Positions 54,635 to 64,000 of a DNA stretch of 64,000 nucleotides are shown piece by piece (position 1 is the first letter of the stretch; the number at the start of each line of letters is the position of its first letter). The notes under the pieces were generated by a model. The model saw nothing but the letters and a program-made list of their open reading frames with translations. It was not told the origin of the DNA and made no database searches. Position numbers and translations under genes: made by a program. The stretch is from Gammaproteobacteria bacterium (GTDB lineage Bacteria; Pseudomonadota; Gammaproteobacteria; AKS1). Location of the stretch: the NCBI GenBank assembly GCA_027006175.1, contig JALTKS010000025.1, positions 1-64,000 on the forward strand, written 5' to 3'.

Positions 54635-55681
54635 ATGCGTATGCGATTTATATCACTATTATTCGTTCTGTTTTTAAGCGGTTGCGCTGAGCTGCAATAC
54701 TATGGTCATGCTGTTTCAGGGCAGTTAGATGTCTTGTCTAAGCGCCGCCCCATTCCTGAGGTAATTAACGATCCAACGACTAAAACCGAAGTTGTTCAGA
54801 AGCTAAAAGACGTTGAGCGAATGCATGATTTTGCTATCAGCGATTTGTCGTTACCGGATTCAGACAGCTTCCGCAGTTACAGTGATGTTGGTCGTCCTTA
54901 TGTCTTATGGAATGTATTCGCAACACCTGAATTATCCTTACAAACCAAACAATGGTGTTACCCTTTTCTGGGATGTTTAGGATATCGTTCCTATTTTGAA
55001 AAAGCCTACGCAGAATCAGTTGCGAATGAGTTAGCACAACAGGGGTGGGATGTGCATGTAGCACCGTCACCTGCATATTCAACGCGTGGTTTTTTTGCTG
55101 ATCCGATTTATAGCCCAATGTTACGTTATGATGATTTGGTGTTGGCAGGGATTCTTTTTCATGAATTGGCACACGAGAAAATTTATTTTAAAAATGATAG
55201 TGAGTTAAATGAGTCTTTTGCGGTGGCAGTACAGGATGAAGGTGTTAAACGCTGGTTAGTACATGAAAATAAGCCGCAGTATTACTCTGAGTATGTCATT
55301 GAACAGCAACGCGACAAGCAGTTTGTTGATTTGCTGTTAAAATACAGAAAACAATTAGAAATATTATATGAATCTACGCAAAGTAATAATCAAAAACGGA
55401 TTAAAAAATTACGTATATTGAATTCACTACGTCGAGCCTATTATAAGCAACGAGCAGAGTGGGGTGGTTATGCCGCTTATGATCATTGGTTTGAGAAACC
55501 ACTTAATAATGCTCGTTTGGCACCGGTAGGGACATATCAAGGTTATTCATCAGCCTTTGCTGCTTTAATTAAAAAAAATAACAACGACCTGCTATTATTT
55601 TACAGGCAGGTAGAAAAAATATCAGCGTTACCGAATAAAGAGCGTCGTACAATATTACAAAAAAACCTGAATAGTGATTAA
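54635..55681 (+). CDS. Predicted aminopeptidase lipoprotein (PF10023-like)
   Basis: 348 aa. Signal peptide with lipobox LFLSGCAE, so anchored in a membrane. HELAHEKIYFKNDSELNESFA provides an HExxH-like zinc motif (HELAH) with a downstream Glu, as in the predicted aminopeptidase family. The conserved GQLDVLSKRRPI segment near the N-terminus is also characteristic. Substrate unknown. Stop overlaps the convergent slt stop by four bases. Confidence 0.83.
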   Translation: MRMRFISLLFVLFLSGCAELQYYGHAVSGQLDVLSKRRPIPEVINDPTTKTEVVQKLKDVERMHDFAISDLSLPDSDSFRSYSDVGRPYVLWNVFATPELSLQTKQWCYPFLGCLGYRSYFEKAYAESVANELAQQGWDVHVAPSPAYSTRGFFADPIYSPMLRYDDLVLAGILFHELAHEKIYFKNDSELNESFAVAVQDEGVKRWLVHENKPQYYSEYVIEQQRDKQFVDLLLKYRKQLEILYESTQSNNQKRIKKLRILNSLRRAYYKQRAEWGGYAAYDHWFEKPLNNARLAPVGTYQGYSSAFAALIKKNNNDLLLFYRQVEKISALPNKERRTILQKNLNSD

Positions 55682-57618
55682 GATTTAGGCTTGATATCAT
55701 CCAGTCTTTTTAATAACGGTGTTACCGGTTGTTCAAGATGCTTCTCAAACACCGCCATAGTGGACATGACACGTTTTACATATTTTCGTGTTTCTCTAAA
55801 AGGGATTGTTTCAATCCAGATATCTGCCGGGACAACATCTGATTTTGGTAACCAGCTTTTAACGCGTTGATAACCAGCATTGTAAGAGGCTGTTGCCAGA
55901 ACATGGCGACCTTCATTAATATCCAAAACACGTTTCAGGTGCGCAGTACCAAGACGAATATTTTTATCAACATTTAAAATTTCATGACGGTTACGAAGAC
56001 GAATGCGCAACTTACGTGCTTCGCTGCGTGCTGTTCTTGGCATGAGTTGCATAAGGCCTAATGCGCCCGCATGAGAACGTGCATCTGTCATGTAAGCACT
56101 TTCCTGTCGCAATACACCGTATACCCAGGCGGCAGAGATTTTATTATGCAATGCATAACGAAGCACTTTTTTCTTAAAGACGATGGGGTAACGTAGTTTT
56201 AAGTCATCAAGTGTGTTTGTTTTACCTATTGTTAGCACAGCACGATCATGCCAGCCCAGTTTACTCGCAACCACTGCCGCAACCTGTAATTTTCGCGGAG
56301 ACATATTTTTAATTGCAAACTGCCATTCACGGCGAGCATCAATCGTCATGCCAAGTTTATATAATTCAATGGCACGCTCGATACCCGGAATTTTTTTCAG
56401 GGCTTTTATTTCCTGTTTAGTGGACACGAGACGTGTGCCATCAAGGGCATATTTTGCACCTATTTTATCAGCCGCCAATAAACCCGGGTAACTAAATGAT
56501 CTGGAAAGTTGTTGATAGATCGCAATGGATTTTTCTTTAAAGCCCAGCTTTTGCAAGGCGCGCGCTCGCCAATATTGCCAATTATCTTTTTGCTGTTGTT
56601 CAACAGGCAGTGAATCAACGGACTGGAGTACTGAATCCCAATCTTTAAGCTGTAATGCACTGCGTACCCGCCATGTTTGAATGGGCTCATCCATCCATTT
56701 TGGGTCAACTTGTTTAATCAGTGTTAATGCTTCAGGTATTCCCTGTGTGGCGGCAGACAGACCGATGCGGCGTTGAATTTTTCCAATATCCTCATCAGTG
56801 AATTGATAACGAGGTTTGATTGTTTGCCAACGTTTGGCGGCTTCATTGGCATCAATACGTGCAAGCCGTTCAACGCCGTGGAGAACAATTTCTCTCACCA
56901 GTGGCGTGTCAGAGCGGAAGTATTTATGGTCCAACATTTTTGCAGGTCGGCGATACATTTGTCGCCAGCGTTTAACCCACTTGCGCTCAGAAGGTCCTAA
57001 AAATTTCGCGAGGTATTTTGCGAGATTGGGTTTACGTTTATGCATGGCAAGGCGAATACGTTGCCATATAAGTTCCGGTGTTGCTTCACCTCGTGCCCGC
57101 CAGTTTTTAAAAACTGCATCACAACTACGTGGTTGTGACTTGCCGGTAAGCCATAATTCTTCAGCAGCCAGTTTTGCTTGTTTTGTATCACCAACATTTT
57201 GTAATGCCAGTGCTTGAGAACAAGCAAGGCGAGTGCTGTTCAAATCTTTATAATATTCCAGAAATAATTTCCAGCGACCTTGTTTGGCGAGTACGGTCAG
57301 CCATTTAGCACGCAGCCTATTTGAGATAGGTGAGTCCTGATACTGGTTAAAGAATTGTTGATAGTCTTTAACGCGTGGTTTGTATAATTGCCGTTTCAGA
57401 TAGGCATAATCAAGATAACCGCGAAGTGGGTAATCATTGAGTTGACTGCGTAATTTACGGTAGCGGGTAATAGTGCCGTTACGAATAGCTTTACGTGCTT
57501 GCTTGAATAAATCTCGTTGCGTTTCAAGTTTGCTACTTGCCTGAGAGTAGGTCGGCGCAAGCCCTGCCATGCTTGTTAGTATGGCGGTTACAATAATAAT
57601 ACGTAATTTATTTCTCAC
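55678..57618 (-). CDS. slt: Soluble lytic murein transglycosylase
   Basis: 646 aa with signal peptide (ILTSMAGLAPTYSQA). A long superhelical U/L-domain of alpha-hairpins (about 30-470) precedes the lysozyme-like domain with catalytic Glu in VYGVLRQESAYMTDARSHAGALGLMQLMPRTA and GTAHLKRVLD. It cleaves peptidoglycan glycan strands, giving 1,6-anhydro-muropeptides, in the periplasm. Length matches Slt70. Confidence 0.94.
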   Translation of the reverse strand: MRNKLRIIIVTAILTSMAGLAPTYSQASSKLETQRDLFKQARKAIRNGTITRYRKLRSQLNDYPLRGYLDYAYLKRQLYKPRVKDYQQFFNQYQDSPISNRLRAKWLTVLAKQGRWKLFLEYYKDLNSTRLACSQALALQNVGDTKQAKLAAEELWLTGKSQPRSCDAVFKNWRARGEATPELIWQRIRLAMHKRKPNLAKYLAKFLGPSERKWVKRWRQMYRRPAKMLDHKYFRSDTPLVREIVLHGVERLARIDANEAAKRWQTIKPRYQFTDEDIGKIQRRIGLSAATQGIPEALTLIKQVDPKWMDEPIQTWRVRSALQLKDWDSVLQSVDSLPVEQQQKDNWQYWRARALQKLGFKEKSIAIYQQLSRSFSYPGLLAADKIGAKYALDGTRLVSTKQEIKALKKIPGIERAIELYKLGMTIDARREWQFAIKNMSPRKLQVAAVVASKLGWHDRAVLTIGKTNTLDDLKLRYPIVFKKKVLRYALHNKISAAWVYGVLRQESAYMTDARSHAGALGLMQLMPRTARSEARKLRIRLRNRHEILNVDKNIRLGTAHLKRVLDINEGRHVLATASYNAGYQRVKSWLPKSDVVPADIWIETIPFRETRKYVKRVMSTMAVFEKHLEQPVTPLLKRLDDIKPKS

Positions 57619-57703
57619 AAGGTTATTATAAACCGAATAGTAAGCAGGGGCAGTAATACTTTTGTGTATTATGCATTTTGAACAAATGACGACGGAATAA
57701 TAA

Positions 57704-58504
57704 GTGGAACCAATTGTACTGGAATGGTTTAGTTACCTTCTGTTAGGTGTCTTCGCTGGGACTATAGCGGGCTTGCTCGGTGTAGGCGGCGGTCTGATTA
57801 TTGTTCCCATGTTGGTGTTTATTTTTACCGGTTCACAGTTTCCACCTGAATTGGTTGTACATATGGCAGTAGGGACATCCTTGGCATCCATAATAATGAC
57901 TTCCATTTCATCAACTTGGGCGCATCATCAGCATGGAGCCGTAATCTGGGTGCTTTTCTGGCGCTTAGTACCGGGTATTATTGTGGGGACATTTATGGGT
58001 GCCATCCTTGCGGATTTAATGAAAGCAAACGCACTAAGAATATTTTTTGGTGTTTTTGAATTGCTTGTTGCGATGCAAATGGCACTGGATATTAAGCCAT
58101 CCCCTTATCGACAATTTCCGCATCAGTTAGGCACAGGTATTGCGGCAACAGGGATCGGAGTTGTTTCTGCCATTGTTGGTATTGGTGGCGGCACGCTGAC
58201 AGTGCCATTTTTAGTTTGGTGTAATACTTCAATGCACAAGGCAGTTGCAACATCAGCAGCATGCGGTTTACCGATTGCTGTGGCAGGAACCTTGGCTTAC
58301 AGCATCACGGGGTTGAATGAACTGAACTTACCAGATGGGGCGGTTGGGTATATCTATTGGCCCGCATTTATTGGTATTGTCATTACCAGTATGTTGTTTG
58401 CGCCATTGGGCGCAAGGTTAGCGCATCGTTTACCTGTTGGCATACTGAAAAAGGTGTTTGCAGTTTTGCTTGTCGTTTTAGGTGTTCGAATGTTATGGAA
58501 CTGA
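57704..58504 (+). CDS. TauE/SafE-family permease (putative sulfite exporter)
   Basis: 266 aa, GTG start. Eight hydrophobic helices arranged as two repeats; GTIAGLLGVGGGLIIVPMLV and GVVSAIVGIGGGTLTVPFLV are the paired TauE motifs. The family exports sulfite or organosulfonates, among other anions. In a genome with sat, sulfite export is attractive but unproven. greB follows 25 bp downstream. Confidence 0.88.
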   Translation: MEPIVLEWFSYLLLGVFAGTIAGLLGVGGGLIIVPMLVFIFTGSQFPPELVVHMAVGTSLASIIMTSISSTWAHHQHGAVIWVLFWRLVPGIIVGTFMGAILADLMKANALRIFFGVFELLVAMQMALDIKPSPYRQFPHQLGTGIAATGIGVVSAIVGIGGGTLTVPFLVWCNTSMHKAVATSAACGLPIAVAGTLAYSITGLNELNLPDGAVGYIYWPAFIGIVITSMLFAPLGARLAHRLPVGILKKVFAVLLVVLGVRMLWN

Positions 58505-58528
58505 AATAATTGTTAATGAGAATATGTT

Positions 58529-59026
58529 ATGGGTCGCTATCGTCCACCGGCAGCAAAAAAATCACCTTATATCACGGTTGAAGGTCATCAACGCTTAAGT
58601 GATGAGCTTGAAAACCTGTGGCCAAAGCGTCGTGAAGTCGTCGCGGCATTATCTGCGGCGGCAGCGGAGGGCGATCGTTCTGAGAATGCTGAATATATTT
58701 ATCGAAAAAAACAATTGGGTGGTATCGATCGCCGGGTTCGCTATTTACAAAAACGCCTGGATGAGTTGAAGGTGGTCGATAATAAACCGTCCGATCAGAA
58801 TAAAGTATTTTTTGGTGCCTGGGTTGAGCTGGAAGATGAGCAAGGTGAAGTTGTTAAATACAGAATAGTCGGCCCGGATGAATTTGATGAGCATGATGAT
58901 TACATTAGTATGGATTCACCCGTAGCGAAAGCATTGCTCGGTAAAAGCATAGATGATGATGTTATGGTTGAAACACCAAAAGGAAAACTGAATTACTTAA
59001 TTATCAGTGTTGAGTACATGGATTAA
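58529..59026 (+). CDS. greB: Transcription elongation factor GreB
   Basis: 165 aa. The coiled-coil tip residues GDRSENAEY(I)Y place the catalytic acidic pair, and [18 protein letters not shown] with [16 protein letters not shown] matches GreB rather than GreA. It stimulates RNA cleavage in backtracked polymerase. The stop overlaps the end of the convergent ctaA gene by four bases. Confidence 0.95.
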   Translation: MGRYRPPAAKKSPYITVEGHQRLSDELENLWPKRREVVAALSAAAAEGDRSENAEYIYRKKQLGGIDRRVRYLQKRLDELKVVDNKPSDQNKVFFGAWVELEDEQGEVVKYRIVGPDEFDEHDDYISMDSPVAKALLGKSIDDDVMVETPKGKLNYLIISVEYMD

Positions 59027-60072
59027 TGCGAATTTAATCGGTGATTCAACAGAAGCGACAGACTAAAGAGTATTAATGCCCCTGCCTGATGCATCGCGCC
59101 AAGCGTCACAGGTACAACATGCAATAGTGTTGCGATCCCTAAGCCAATTTGTATCAATAACATTAAGAATAATAAGGTGAAGGTAAAGCAGGTTGTGTCA
59201 TTAATCGCTTTGTTGCGCCAGCCGCGTAAGGCGTAAGTAAAAACAGTGAGTGCAACCACAATGGCTAATACGCGATGATTAAATTGTACGGTCGCTAGGT
59301 TATCAAAGAAATTTCTCCACCAGGGTTCCAGTGCCATGCCGCCAGGGGGGAGCCACTGACCGTCCATCATTGGGAAGGTATTAAACACGTAACCAGCTTT
59401 GGTTCCCGCAACAAAACCACCGGAAATAATCATCAGTGAAATAATGCCTGTAGTAAAACGACCGTGTTTTCGTAAGCTGTTAATGGAAGGGTGAGATTCG
59501 ACTAAGTGATCACCTCTTAACAGCGTCATCGCATTCCAAAGAATGAATGCATATAAAGTGATAGCGGCAACAAGGTGAGCTGTAAGCCGGTACTGACTGA
59601 CCTGTGGTATATCAACGAGGCCACTCTTTACCATGTACCACCCGAGAACACCTTGTAAGCCACCAAGTATGAAGAGGATGATAAAACGTGGTATCAGGGT
59701 ACGGCGTATTTTTCCTTGCCACCAAAAAATCAGGAATGGAATAAGAAAGGCCAGACCAATGGTTCGACCCAGCAACCGGTGTCCATATTCAAACCAGAAG
59801 ATAGATTTGAATCCTTCGAGATCCATGTGAAGGTTTTCTTTCAGGTATTCCGGGGTTGCCTTGTATAAATCAAAAACCCGGTGCCATTCCACTTCATTCA
59901 GTGGCGGGATAGCACCCATAAGCGGTTTCCAATGAACAATCGACAGGCCAGAGTTAGTAAGGCGAGTAACACCACCCAGAATGACCATGGCAAAAATAAG
60001 TGCAGCAACGGCAAATAACCACATTGCTAGTTGACGATCATTGTGTCGAGTATTGGAAAGGCTATTGTTCAT
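59023..60072 (-). CDS. ctaA: Heme A synthase (CtaA/COX15)
   Basis: Start at 60072 ([14 protein letters not shown]) is preferred over the longer frame to 60129. 349 aa, eight membrane helices in two four-helix halves. Conserved [27 protein letters not shown] and QFNHRVLAI supply the heme-binding His residues. It oxidises heme O to heme A for aa3-type cytochrome oxidase. Hence the organism probably has an aa3 oxidase, though the structural genes are not here. Confidence 0.94.
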   Translation of the reverse strand: MNNSLSNTRHNDRQLAMWLFAVAALIFAMVILGGVTRLTNSGLSIVHWKPLMGAIPPLNEVEWHRVFDLYKATPEYLKENLHMDLEGFKSIFWFEYGHRLLGRTIGLAFLIPFLIFWWQGKIRRTLIPRFIILFILGGLQGVLGWYMVKSGLVDIPQVSQYRLTAHLVAAITLYAFILWNAMTLLRGDHLVESHPSINSLRKHGRFTTGIISLMIISGGFVAGTKAGYVFNTFPMMDGQWLPPGGMALEPWWRNFFDNLATVQFNHRVLAIVVALTVFTYALRGWRNKAINDTTCFTFTLLFLMLLIQIGLGIATLLHVVPVTLGAMHQAGALILFSLSLLLNHRLNSH

Positions 60073-60209
60073 GGCGTATACGTCCCGTTTATCTGGCGCG
60101 CATTGTACAATAATTGGCGAAAAAACCACAGATAAAAAATGTATTCATGAGCCTTAGGTTTCCTTTGGGGGAGCCGATATATAGGGAACAATATTTTAGG
60201 AGAAGTAAT

Positions 60210-60575
60210 ATGAGTTCACTATTTGAAAAGATTGGCGGAGAAGCTGCAGTGGATGCGGCGGTAGATATTTTTTACCGCAAGGTGCTATCTGACGACAGTA
60301 TTAGCCATTTTTTTGAAACAACCGATATGGAAGCGCAACATGCCAAACAGAAATCGTTCTTGACGATGGCATTTGGTGGTCCGAATAATTATAGCGGTAC
60401 TGATATGCGTACAGCCCATGCGCCACTGGTGGCAAAAGGCTTGAATGAAGACCATTTCAATGCGGTTGCAGGTCATCTACAATCAACACTGGAAGAATTG
60501 AATGTACCTGCTGATTTAATTGCTGAAGTAATGGCGATTGCAGGTAGCACCAAGGATGATGTACTCGGACTTTAA
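60210..60575 (+). CDS. Group I truncated haemoglobin
   Basis: Start at 60210 with AGGAGA upstream. 121 aa. LFEKIGGEAAVDAAVDIFYRKVLSD and the short 2-on-2 globin pattern, with proximal His in RTAHAPLV and a Phe-rich B/E region (HFFETTDM, FLTMAFGGPNNY), are typical of trHbN. Such proteins bind O2 and can detoxify NO. A flavo-iron-sulfur reductase gene follows 15 bp downstream and could reduce the heme. Confidence 0.9.
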   Translation: MSSLFEKIGGEAAVDAAVDIFYRKVLSDDSISHFFETTDMEAQHAKQKSFLTMAFGGPNNYSGTDMRTAHAPLVAKGLNEDHFNAVAGHLQSTLEELNVPADLIAEVMAIAGSTKDDVLGL

Positions 60576-60590
60576 ATATTAGGAAAACTT

Positions 60591-61571
60591 GTGCCCAAAA
60601 TTACCTACCAGGGTAAGGCGTACTCAACGGAACCCGATGAAACGGTACTAAACACCTTGTTACGCAATGGTGTTTTAGTGCCGTATTCATGTGGGGCGGG
60701 CTCATGCCATACCTGTATGTTGCATTGTCAAAAAGGCGATGTAACAGAACGTTCACAGAAAGATCTTAAACCGGCGCTAAAAAGTTTAAATTATTTTCTT
60801 GCCTGTCAGTGTACACCTGAATCTGATATTGAGGTGGCATTGCCGGATGATGAAGATGTTTATATCTCGGCACGTTGTATTGAAAAACAACAATTATCCC
60901 CTACTGTTTGGCGGTTTCGTTTAGAAACGGCGGTACCCGTTTATTACCATGCTGGTCAATTTGTCAATTTAAAAAATGATAAAGAATGGGTACGGAGTTA
61001 TTCGCTTGCCAGTTTACCTGTTGAAGATGACCTGATAGAAATACAGGTAAGACGCAGGCCAGACGGTGTAATGAGTCATTGGATGGCGGATGAATTTGAT
61101 GTCGATATGCACATTGATTTAGAAGGTCCCAATGGTCATTGTATTTATACGGATGGTAAACCGGAAATGCCGATATTGATGTTAGGGACGGGAACCGGCC
61201 TGGCACCATTAATAGGTATTTTGCGTGATGCATTACATCAAAAGCATTCGGGGCCTGTTTATCTCTATCACGGTGCACGAACGAGTGATGAAATTTATTT
61301 ACACGAAGAAATTAAAGCGATTGCCGCACAGCACAACAATGTTCATTACTACGGTTGTGTTAGTGGTGATGAGGTTGCAGCCGATATGCAAGCAGGACGT
61401 GCCGCCGATATTGCGATGCAACAACATCCTGATTTGAAAGGCTACCGTTTATTCTTGTGCGGTGCGCCAGAGATGGTGCGCGAAATGCGTAAGAATGCAT
61501 TTCTTGCCGGCGCATCAATGGCAGATATTTCAGCCGATGCGTTTACCGCACCGGAACACGAAAAACCCTAG
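60591..61571 (+). CDS. Ferredoxin-NAD(P)H reductase with N-terminal 2Fe-2S domain
   Basis: 326 aa, GTG start. Plant-type 2Fe-2S domain ([13 protein letters not shown], then C in LACQC), FAD-binding domain with RSYSLASLP, and NAD(P)-binding domain with [14 protein letters not shown] and [10 protein letters not shown]. This is the layout of oxygenase reductase components and CDP-6-deoxy-glucose-type reductases. With the globin just upstream, an NO dioxygenase system made of two polypeptides is plausible. Confidence 0.9.
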   Translation: MPKITYQGKAYSTEPDETVLNTLLRNGVLVPYSCGAGSCHTCMLHCQKGDVTERSQKDLKPALKSLNYFLACQCTPESDIEVALPDDEDVYISARCIEKQQLSPTVWRFRLETAVPVYYHAGQFVNLKNDKEWVRSYSLASLPVEDDLIEIQVRRRPDGVMSHWMADEFDVDMHIDLEGPNGHCIYTDGKPEMPILMLGTGTGLAPLIGILRDALHQKHSGPVYLYHGARTSDEIYLHEEIKAIAAQHNNVHYYGCVSGDEVAADMQAGRAADIAMQQHPDLKGYRLFLCGAPEMVREMRKNAFLAGASMADISADAFTAPEHEKP

Positions 61572-62116
61572 AAGGCGGGTTTTTCTGGTGCGTTATTAAA
61601 CCGTTCAATGGACTCAAGAATTTCTTGGTAGGCATCTTGTGTATCACCCCAGCCATCGATTTTCACCCATTTGTTTTCTTCCAGATCTTTGTAGTGTTCA
61701 AAGAAGTGAGAAATTTGTGCTAACAACATGGGTTGCACATCATCAATGGTTTTTACTTTACGGAAAGAAGTACAAAGTTTATCAACAGGCACAGCAAGTA
61801 CTTTAGCATCAGGGCCGGCTTCATCCGTCATTTTTAAAACCCCGACAGGGCGGCAGCGAATCACAGAACCACTGATTAATGGCACCGGTGTAATGACGAG
61901 TACATCAACGGGGTCACCATCTTCAGAAAGGGTGTGTGGAACGTAGCCGTAGTTACATGGGTAATGCATGGCGGTATTCATGAAGCGATCCACAAACATC
62001 GCACCGGTCTTCTTATCCACTTCGTATTTAACAGGATCACTGTGTGACGGGATTTCGATAATGACGTTAATATCTTCAGGGACGTTGATACCTGAATCGA
62101 CGCGGTCGAGGATCAT
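61568..62116 (-). CDS. ppa: Inorganic pyrophosphatase (family I)
   Basis: 182 aa. [39 protein letters not shown] (signature with three catalytic Asp) and [11 protein letters not shown] match soluble family I enzymes. It hydrolyses pyrophosphate and so drives biosynthesis. A palindrome covering its -35 region is shared with the DUF2788 promoter. Stop overlaps the convergent reductase stop by four bases. Confidence 0.96.
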   Translation of the reverse strand: MILDRVDSGINVPEDINVIIEIPSHSDPVKYEVDKKTGAMFVDRFMNTAMHYPCNYGYVPHTLSEDGDPVDVLVITPVPLISGSVIRCRPVGVLKMTDEAGPDAKVLAVPVDKLCTSFRKVKTIDDVQPMLLAQISHFFEHYKDLEENKWVKIDGWGDTQDAYQEILESIERFNNAPEKPAF

Positions 62117-62169
62117 AGCTTAGCTCCAAACTTTAGAATCTAGGGTGCTCAATATAGAACAGGACGGTT

Positions 62170-62201
62170 ATTATAGCTTCTATATTAGAATTGTCTAATA
62201 T
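62170..62201 (-). promoter_or_regulatory. ppa promoter with palindromic operator
   Basis: Minus strand: ATATTAG, 6 nt, CTAATATAG, 4 nt (AAGC), then TATAAT (62175-62170). The 9879-9912 region reads ATATTAG, 6 nt, CTAATATAG, ATGC, TATACT: the same order, spacing and sequence. ppa starts 54 bp further on. Confidence 0.55.
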
Positions 62202-62208
62202 GTTATTT

Positions 62209-63189
62209 TTATCCGCCTGTCATCGACATAAAGCGAACAATCTGGCTCGGTTTGTCATTAAATTCATGACGTTCGGGTTTACGCGCAATAGCATCAAGAA
62301 TCGCCGTTTGTAAGTCTTCATCACTGATACCATGTCGTAATAGAGGGCGTAATTCGAGTTTGTCATTTTGGCCGAGGCACATATAAAGCGTCCCTTCGGC
62401 GGAAAGTCGGACACGGTTACAGGTTTCGCAAAAATGCTGTGAAATGGGGGTAATAAAGCCAATGCGAACTTCCGTTCCTGACACTTGCACGTAACGGGCA
62501 GGACCACCACCGGGCATGACGCCGGGGATTAGATCAAAACGTTGTTCAAGTCGTTGGCGCACATCCTGTAGGTTTACGTAGCGGTCACTGGCTTCAAGTC
62601 CTGTGTCACCCATTGGCATGGTTTCAATAAAGCGCAGTGTAAAGTCGTGTTCTATGCAGAAATCGACCATATCTTCGACTTCATCGTCATTGATACCCTT
62701 CATTACGACCATGTTAATTTTGATGGGGCTTAATCCCGCTGCTTTAGCGGCCATTAGGCCAGCGATAACCTTTTCAAGTTTACCCTTGGTGATAGCCCTA
62801 AAACGATCGGCTCTAAGAGAGTCGAGGCTAACATTAATGCGAGAAACCCCCGCATTATGAAGTGCATCTGCATGTTTGTTTAGTTGAACGGCATTGGTAG
62901 AAAGCGATAAATCGTCAATACCGTCTAATTTGGCAATACGAGAGGCTAATTCAGGAACGCCTTTTCGAACAAGCGGCTCGCCACCTGTCAGGCGAATGCG
63001 ACTGACGCCGAGTTGACCAAAAACAGCAATAACACGTTCAATTTCATCAAAGCTGAGCCAGTGATCGGGTGTTTCATAATCATTGAAGCCCTCAGGCATG
63101 CAATAGACACAACGCAAGTCACAGCGATCCGTGACCGAAAGACGGACGTAATCAATATGGCGACCAAATGTGTCAATGAGCTGGGTCAT
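62209..63189 (-). CDS. moaA: GTP 3',8-cyclase MoaA
   Basis: 326 aa radical SAM enzyme of molybdenum cofactor synthesis. N-terminal cluster motif CDLRCVYCMPEGF (CxxxCxxC) and C-terminal cluster HFCETCNRVRLSAEGTLYMCLG; the sequence ends MTGG, containing the Gly-Gly tail needed for activity. Molybdoenzymes such as nitrate reductase would need it. The promoter has a TATAAT -10 and an FNR box near -42. Confidence 0.96.
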   Translation of the reverse strand: MTQLIDTFGRHIDYVRLSVTDRCDLRCVYCMPEGFNDYETPDHWLSFDEIERVIAVFGQLGVSRIRLTGGEPLVRKGVPELASRIAKLDGIDDLSLSTNAVQLNKHADALHNAGVSRINVSLDSLRADRFRAITKGKLEKVIAGLMAAKAAGLSPIKINMVVMKGINDDEVEDMVDFCIEHDFTLRFIETMPMGDTGLEASDRYVNLQDVRQRLEQRFDLIPGVMPGGGPARYVQVSGTEVRIGFITPISQHFCETCNRVRLSAEGTLYMCLGQNDKLELRPLLRHGISDEDLQTAILDAIARKPERHEFNDKPSQIVRFMSMTGG

Positions 63190-63216
63190 ACTTAAGTACC
63201 GATAGTTGAGCTGCGC

Positions 63217-63259
63217 ATTATAACTGAGTTCAAATATAAGCTGAATTGATGCAGATCAG
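63217..63259 (-). promoter_or_regulatory. FNR box in the moaA-fnr intergenic region, with moaA -10
   Basis: TTGATGCAGATCAG at 63246-63259 matches the FNR consensus at 9 of 10 half-site bases. On the minus strand a perfect TATAAT lies at 63222-63217; the predicted start, about 63210, puts the box centre near -42, a class II activation position. For fnr, the box lies upstream of a TATACT at 63292-63297, near -50. Confidence 0.65.
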
Positions 63260-63345
63260 GAATAATAAATTTAATTAAACTGAAATCAGTTTATACTAAG
63301 TATAAAATTAATGTAGTTAATGTGTAATTACCTTACGAACAGTAA

Positions 63346-64000
63346 ATGAATAACCCTAAACAAGAAACCAAGTTAAAAGTACGTCCCGCCTGTGAATCTT
63401 GCGGTGTGAGGGCGCTATGTCTGCCAGTTTCACTTGATGGTGAGGCACTGTCTTTAATGGATGATTTGGTTAAACGCCGTGCACCTTTAAAGAAGGGTGA
63501 TTATCTGTTCCGCACGGGTGACAAATTCAAATCGCTGTTTGCTATTCAGTATGGTTCGATGAAAAGTTATGGCTTAACGATTGATGGCAAAGAACAAGTA
63601 ACCGGTTTTCATTTAACGGGTGAAGTGCTGGGTATGGATGCCATTGATGAAGATGTTCACCATTGTAATGCAGTTGCATTAGAGAAAACTGAAATCTGCG
63701 AATTGCCTTTTTCTGCTTTAGAACACTTACAAAATGAAGTACCAAGTTTGCAGCACGATTTAAATTGCATCATGTCTAGAGAGATACGCCGTGACCATCA
63801 TATGTTACTCATGTTGGGTTCAACAACAGTAGAACAGCGCATGGCGCGTTTCCTGCTTAATCTCTATGAGCGCTTACAAAAACGTGGCGCTGAAAATAAT
63901 ATTCTCAATCTTTCCATGACACGTCAGGATATCGGTAATTATTTGGGCGTGGCATTCGAGACAGTCAGTCGTCAGCTTGCGCATATGCAAGATGAAGGTA
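63346..64000 (+). CDS. fnr: FNR-type oxygen-responsive transcription regulator (cut by window end)
   Basis: 218 codons are visible, running off the window. N-terminal cysteines CESCGVRALC (spacing C-x2-C-x5-C) plus Cys in HHCNAVAL match the four ligands of the oxygen-labile 4Fe-4S cluster of FNR. A cNMP-binding-type domain follows (about 45-150), then a dimerisation helix and the HTH SMTRQDIGNYLGVAFETVSRQLAHM, where the E-xx-SR recognition residues contact TTGAT half-sites. So it should bind the boxes found at ompW and moaA. Confidence 0.95.
   Translation, partial: MNNPKQETKLKVRPACESCGVRALCLPVSLDGEALSLMDDLVKRRAPLKKGDYLFRTGDKFKSLFAIQYGSMKSYGLTIDGKEQVTGFHLTGEVLGMDAIDEDVHHCNAVALEKTEICELPFSALEHLQNEVPSLQHDLNCIMSREIRRDHHMLLMLGSTTVEQRMARFLLNLYERLQKRGAENNILNLSMTRQDIGNYLGVAFETVSRQLAHMQDEG

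Overview
The window looks like a chromosomal segment of a gammaproteobacterium, probably a sulfur oxidiser. It carries the macromolecular-synthesis genes rpsU-yqeY-dnaG-rpoD with tsaD divergent, a hisBHAFIE run followed by tatABC, an OmpW porin and an FNR regulator with its four cysteine ligands. The sulfur-oxidiser idea rests on an ATP sulfurylase of the short (394 aa) bacterial type, a TauE/SafE sulfite-exporter-type permease and a DsrE-like domain on an anti-sigma factor. This is an inference from gene content; no rRNA gene is present to fix the taxon.

Layout. 1-129: end of a DUF411 gene. 182-7385: a complete type II-C CRISPR-Cas locus with a 41-repeat array, cas2, cas1 and cas9 on the minus strand (ATGA overlaps between genes), and a divergent tracrRNA whose anti-repeat lies directly upstream of cas9. 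7.5-15.1 kb: a HigBA-type toxin-antitoxin pair, a thioredoxin-fold protein and a series of signalling proteins (GGDEF, Hpt-receiver, PilZ, HDOD). 15.7-24.4 kb: pip-dtd, ompW and the his-tat cluster. 24.4-34.9 kb: a DUF255 protein, an RND pump with its adaptor, a PhnD-like binding protein, a chemoreceptor and a cardiolipin-synthase-like enzyme. 34.9-41.4 kb: tRNA-Ile2(CAU), rpoD, dnaG, yqeY, rpsU and tsaD. 41.3-44.2 kb: a small insertion-prone island between tsaD and plsY holding a RelE-type module, a plsY 3' fragment and a secreted protein of unknown function. 44.2-48.6 kb: folB, folK, a pteridine-reductase-like SDR, a MidA-type methyltransferase, uppP and a VanZ-like gene. 48.7-52 kb: a porin divergent from an ECF sigma / anti-sigma operon. 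52-64 kb: cca, sat, a metallopeptidase, slt, a TauE permease, greB, ctaA, a truncated haemoglobin with a flavo-iron-sulfur reductase, ppa, moaA and the start of fnr.

The least ordinary part lies between the genes. Seven intergenic hairpins (15236-15317, 17660-17729, 39115-39195, 39253-39338, 41959-42040, 45136-45209, 45285-45367) have related loops of about 28-40 nt, but arms of 15-29 bp that are (nearly) perfectly complementary within each copy and differ completely between copies. A second repeat family (15394-15461, 17982-18050, 38950-39002, and inverted at 17813-17880) folds into two hairpins whose stems change in a compensatory way around a fixed TCC loop and a fixed bulged C. I know of no described family with these properties, but could not search.

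Regulatory links readable from the DNA: an FNR box with perfect half-sites upstream of ompW and a 9/10 box between moaA and fnr, both at roughly -40 from a good -10; near-identical ECF-type promoters facing both the porin and the sigma operon; and one palindrome-plus-promoter arrangement shared by ppa and a DUF2788 gene.
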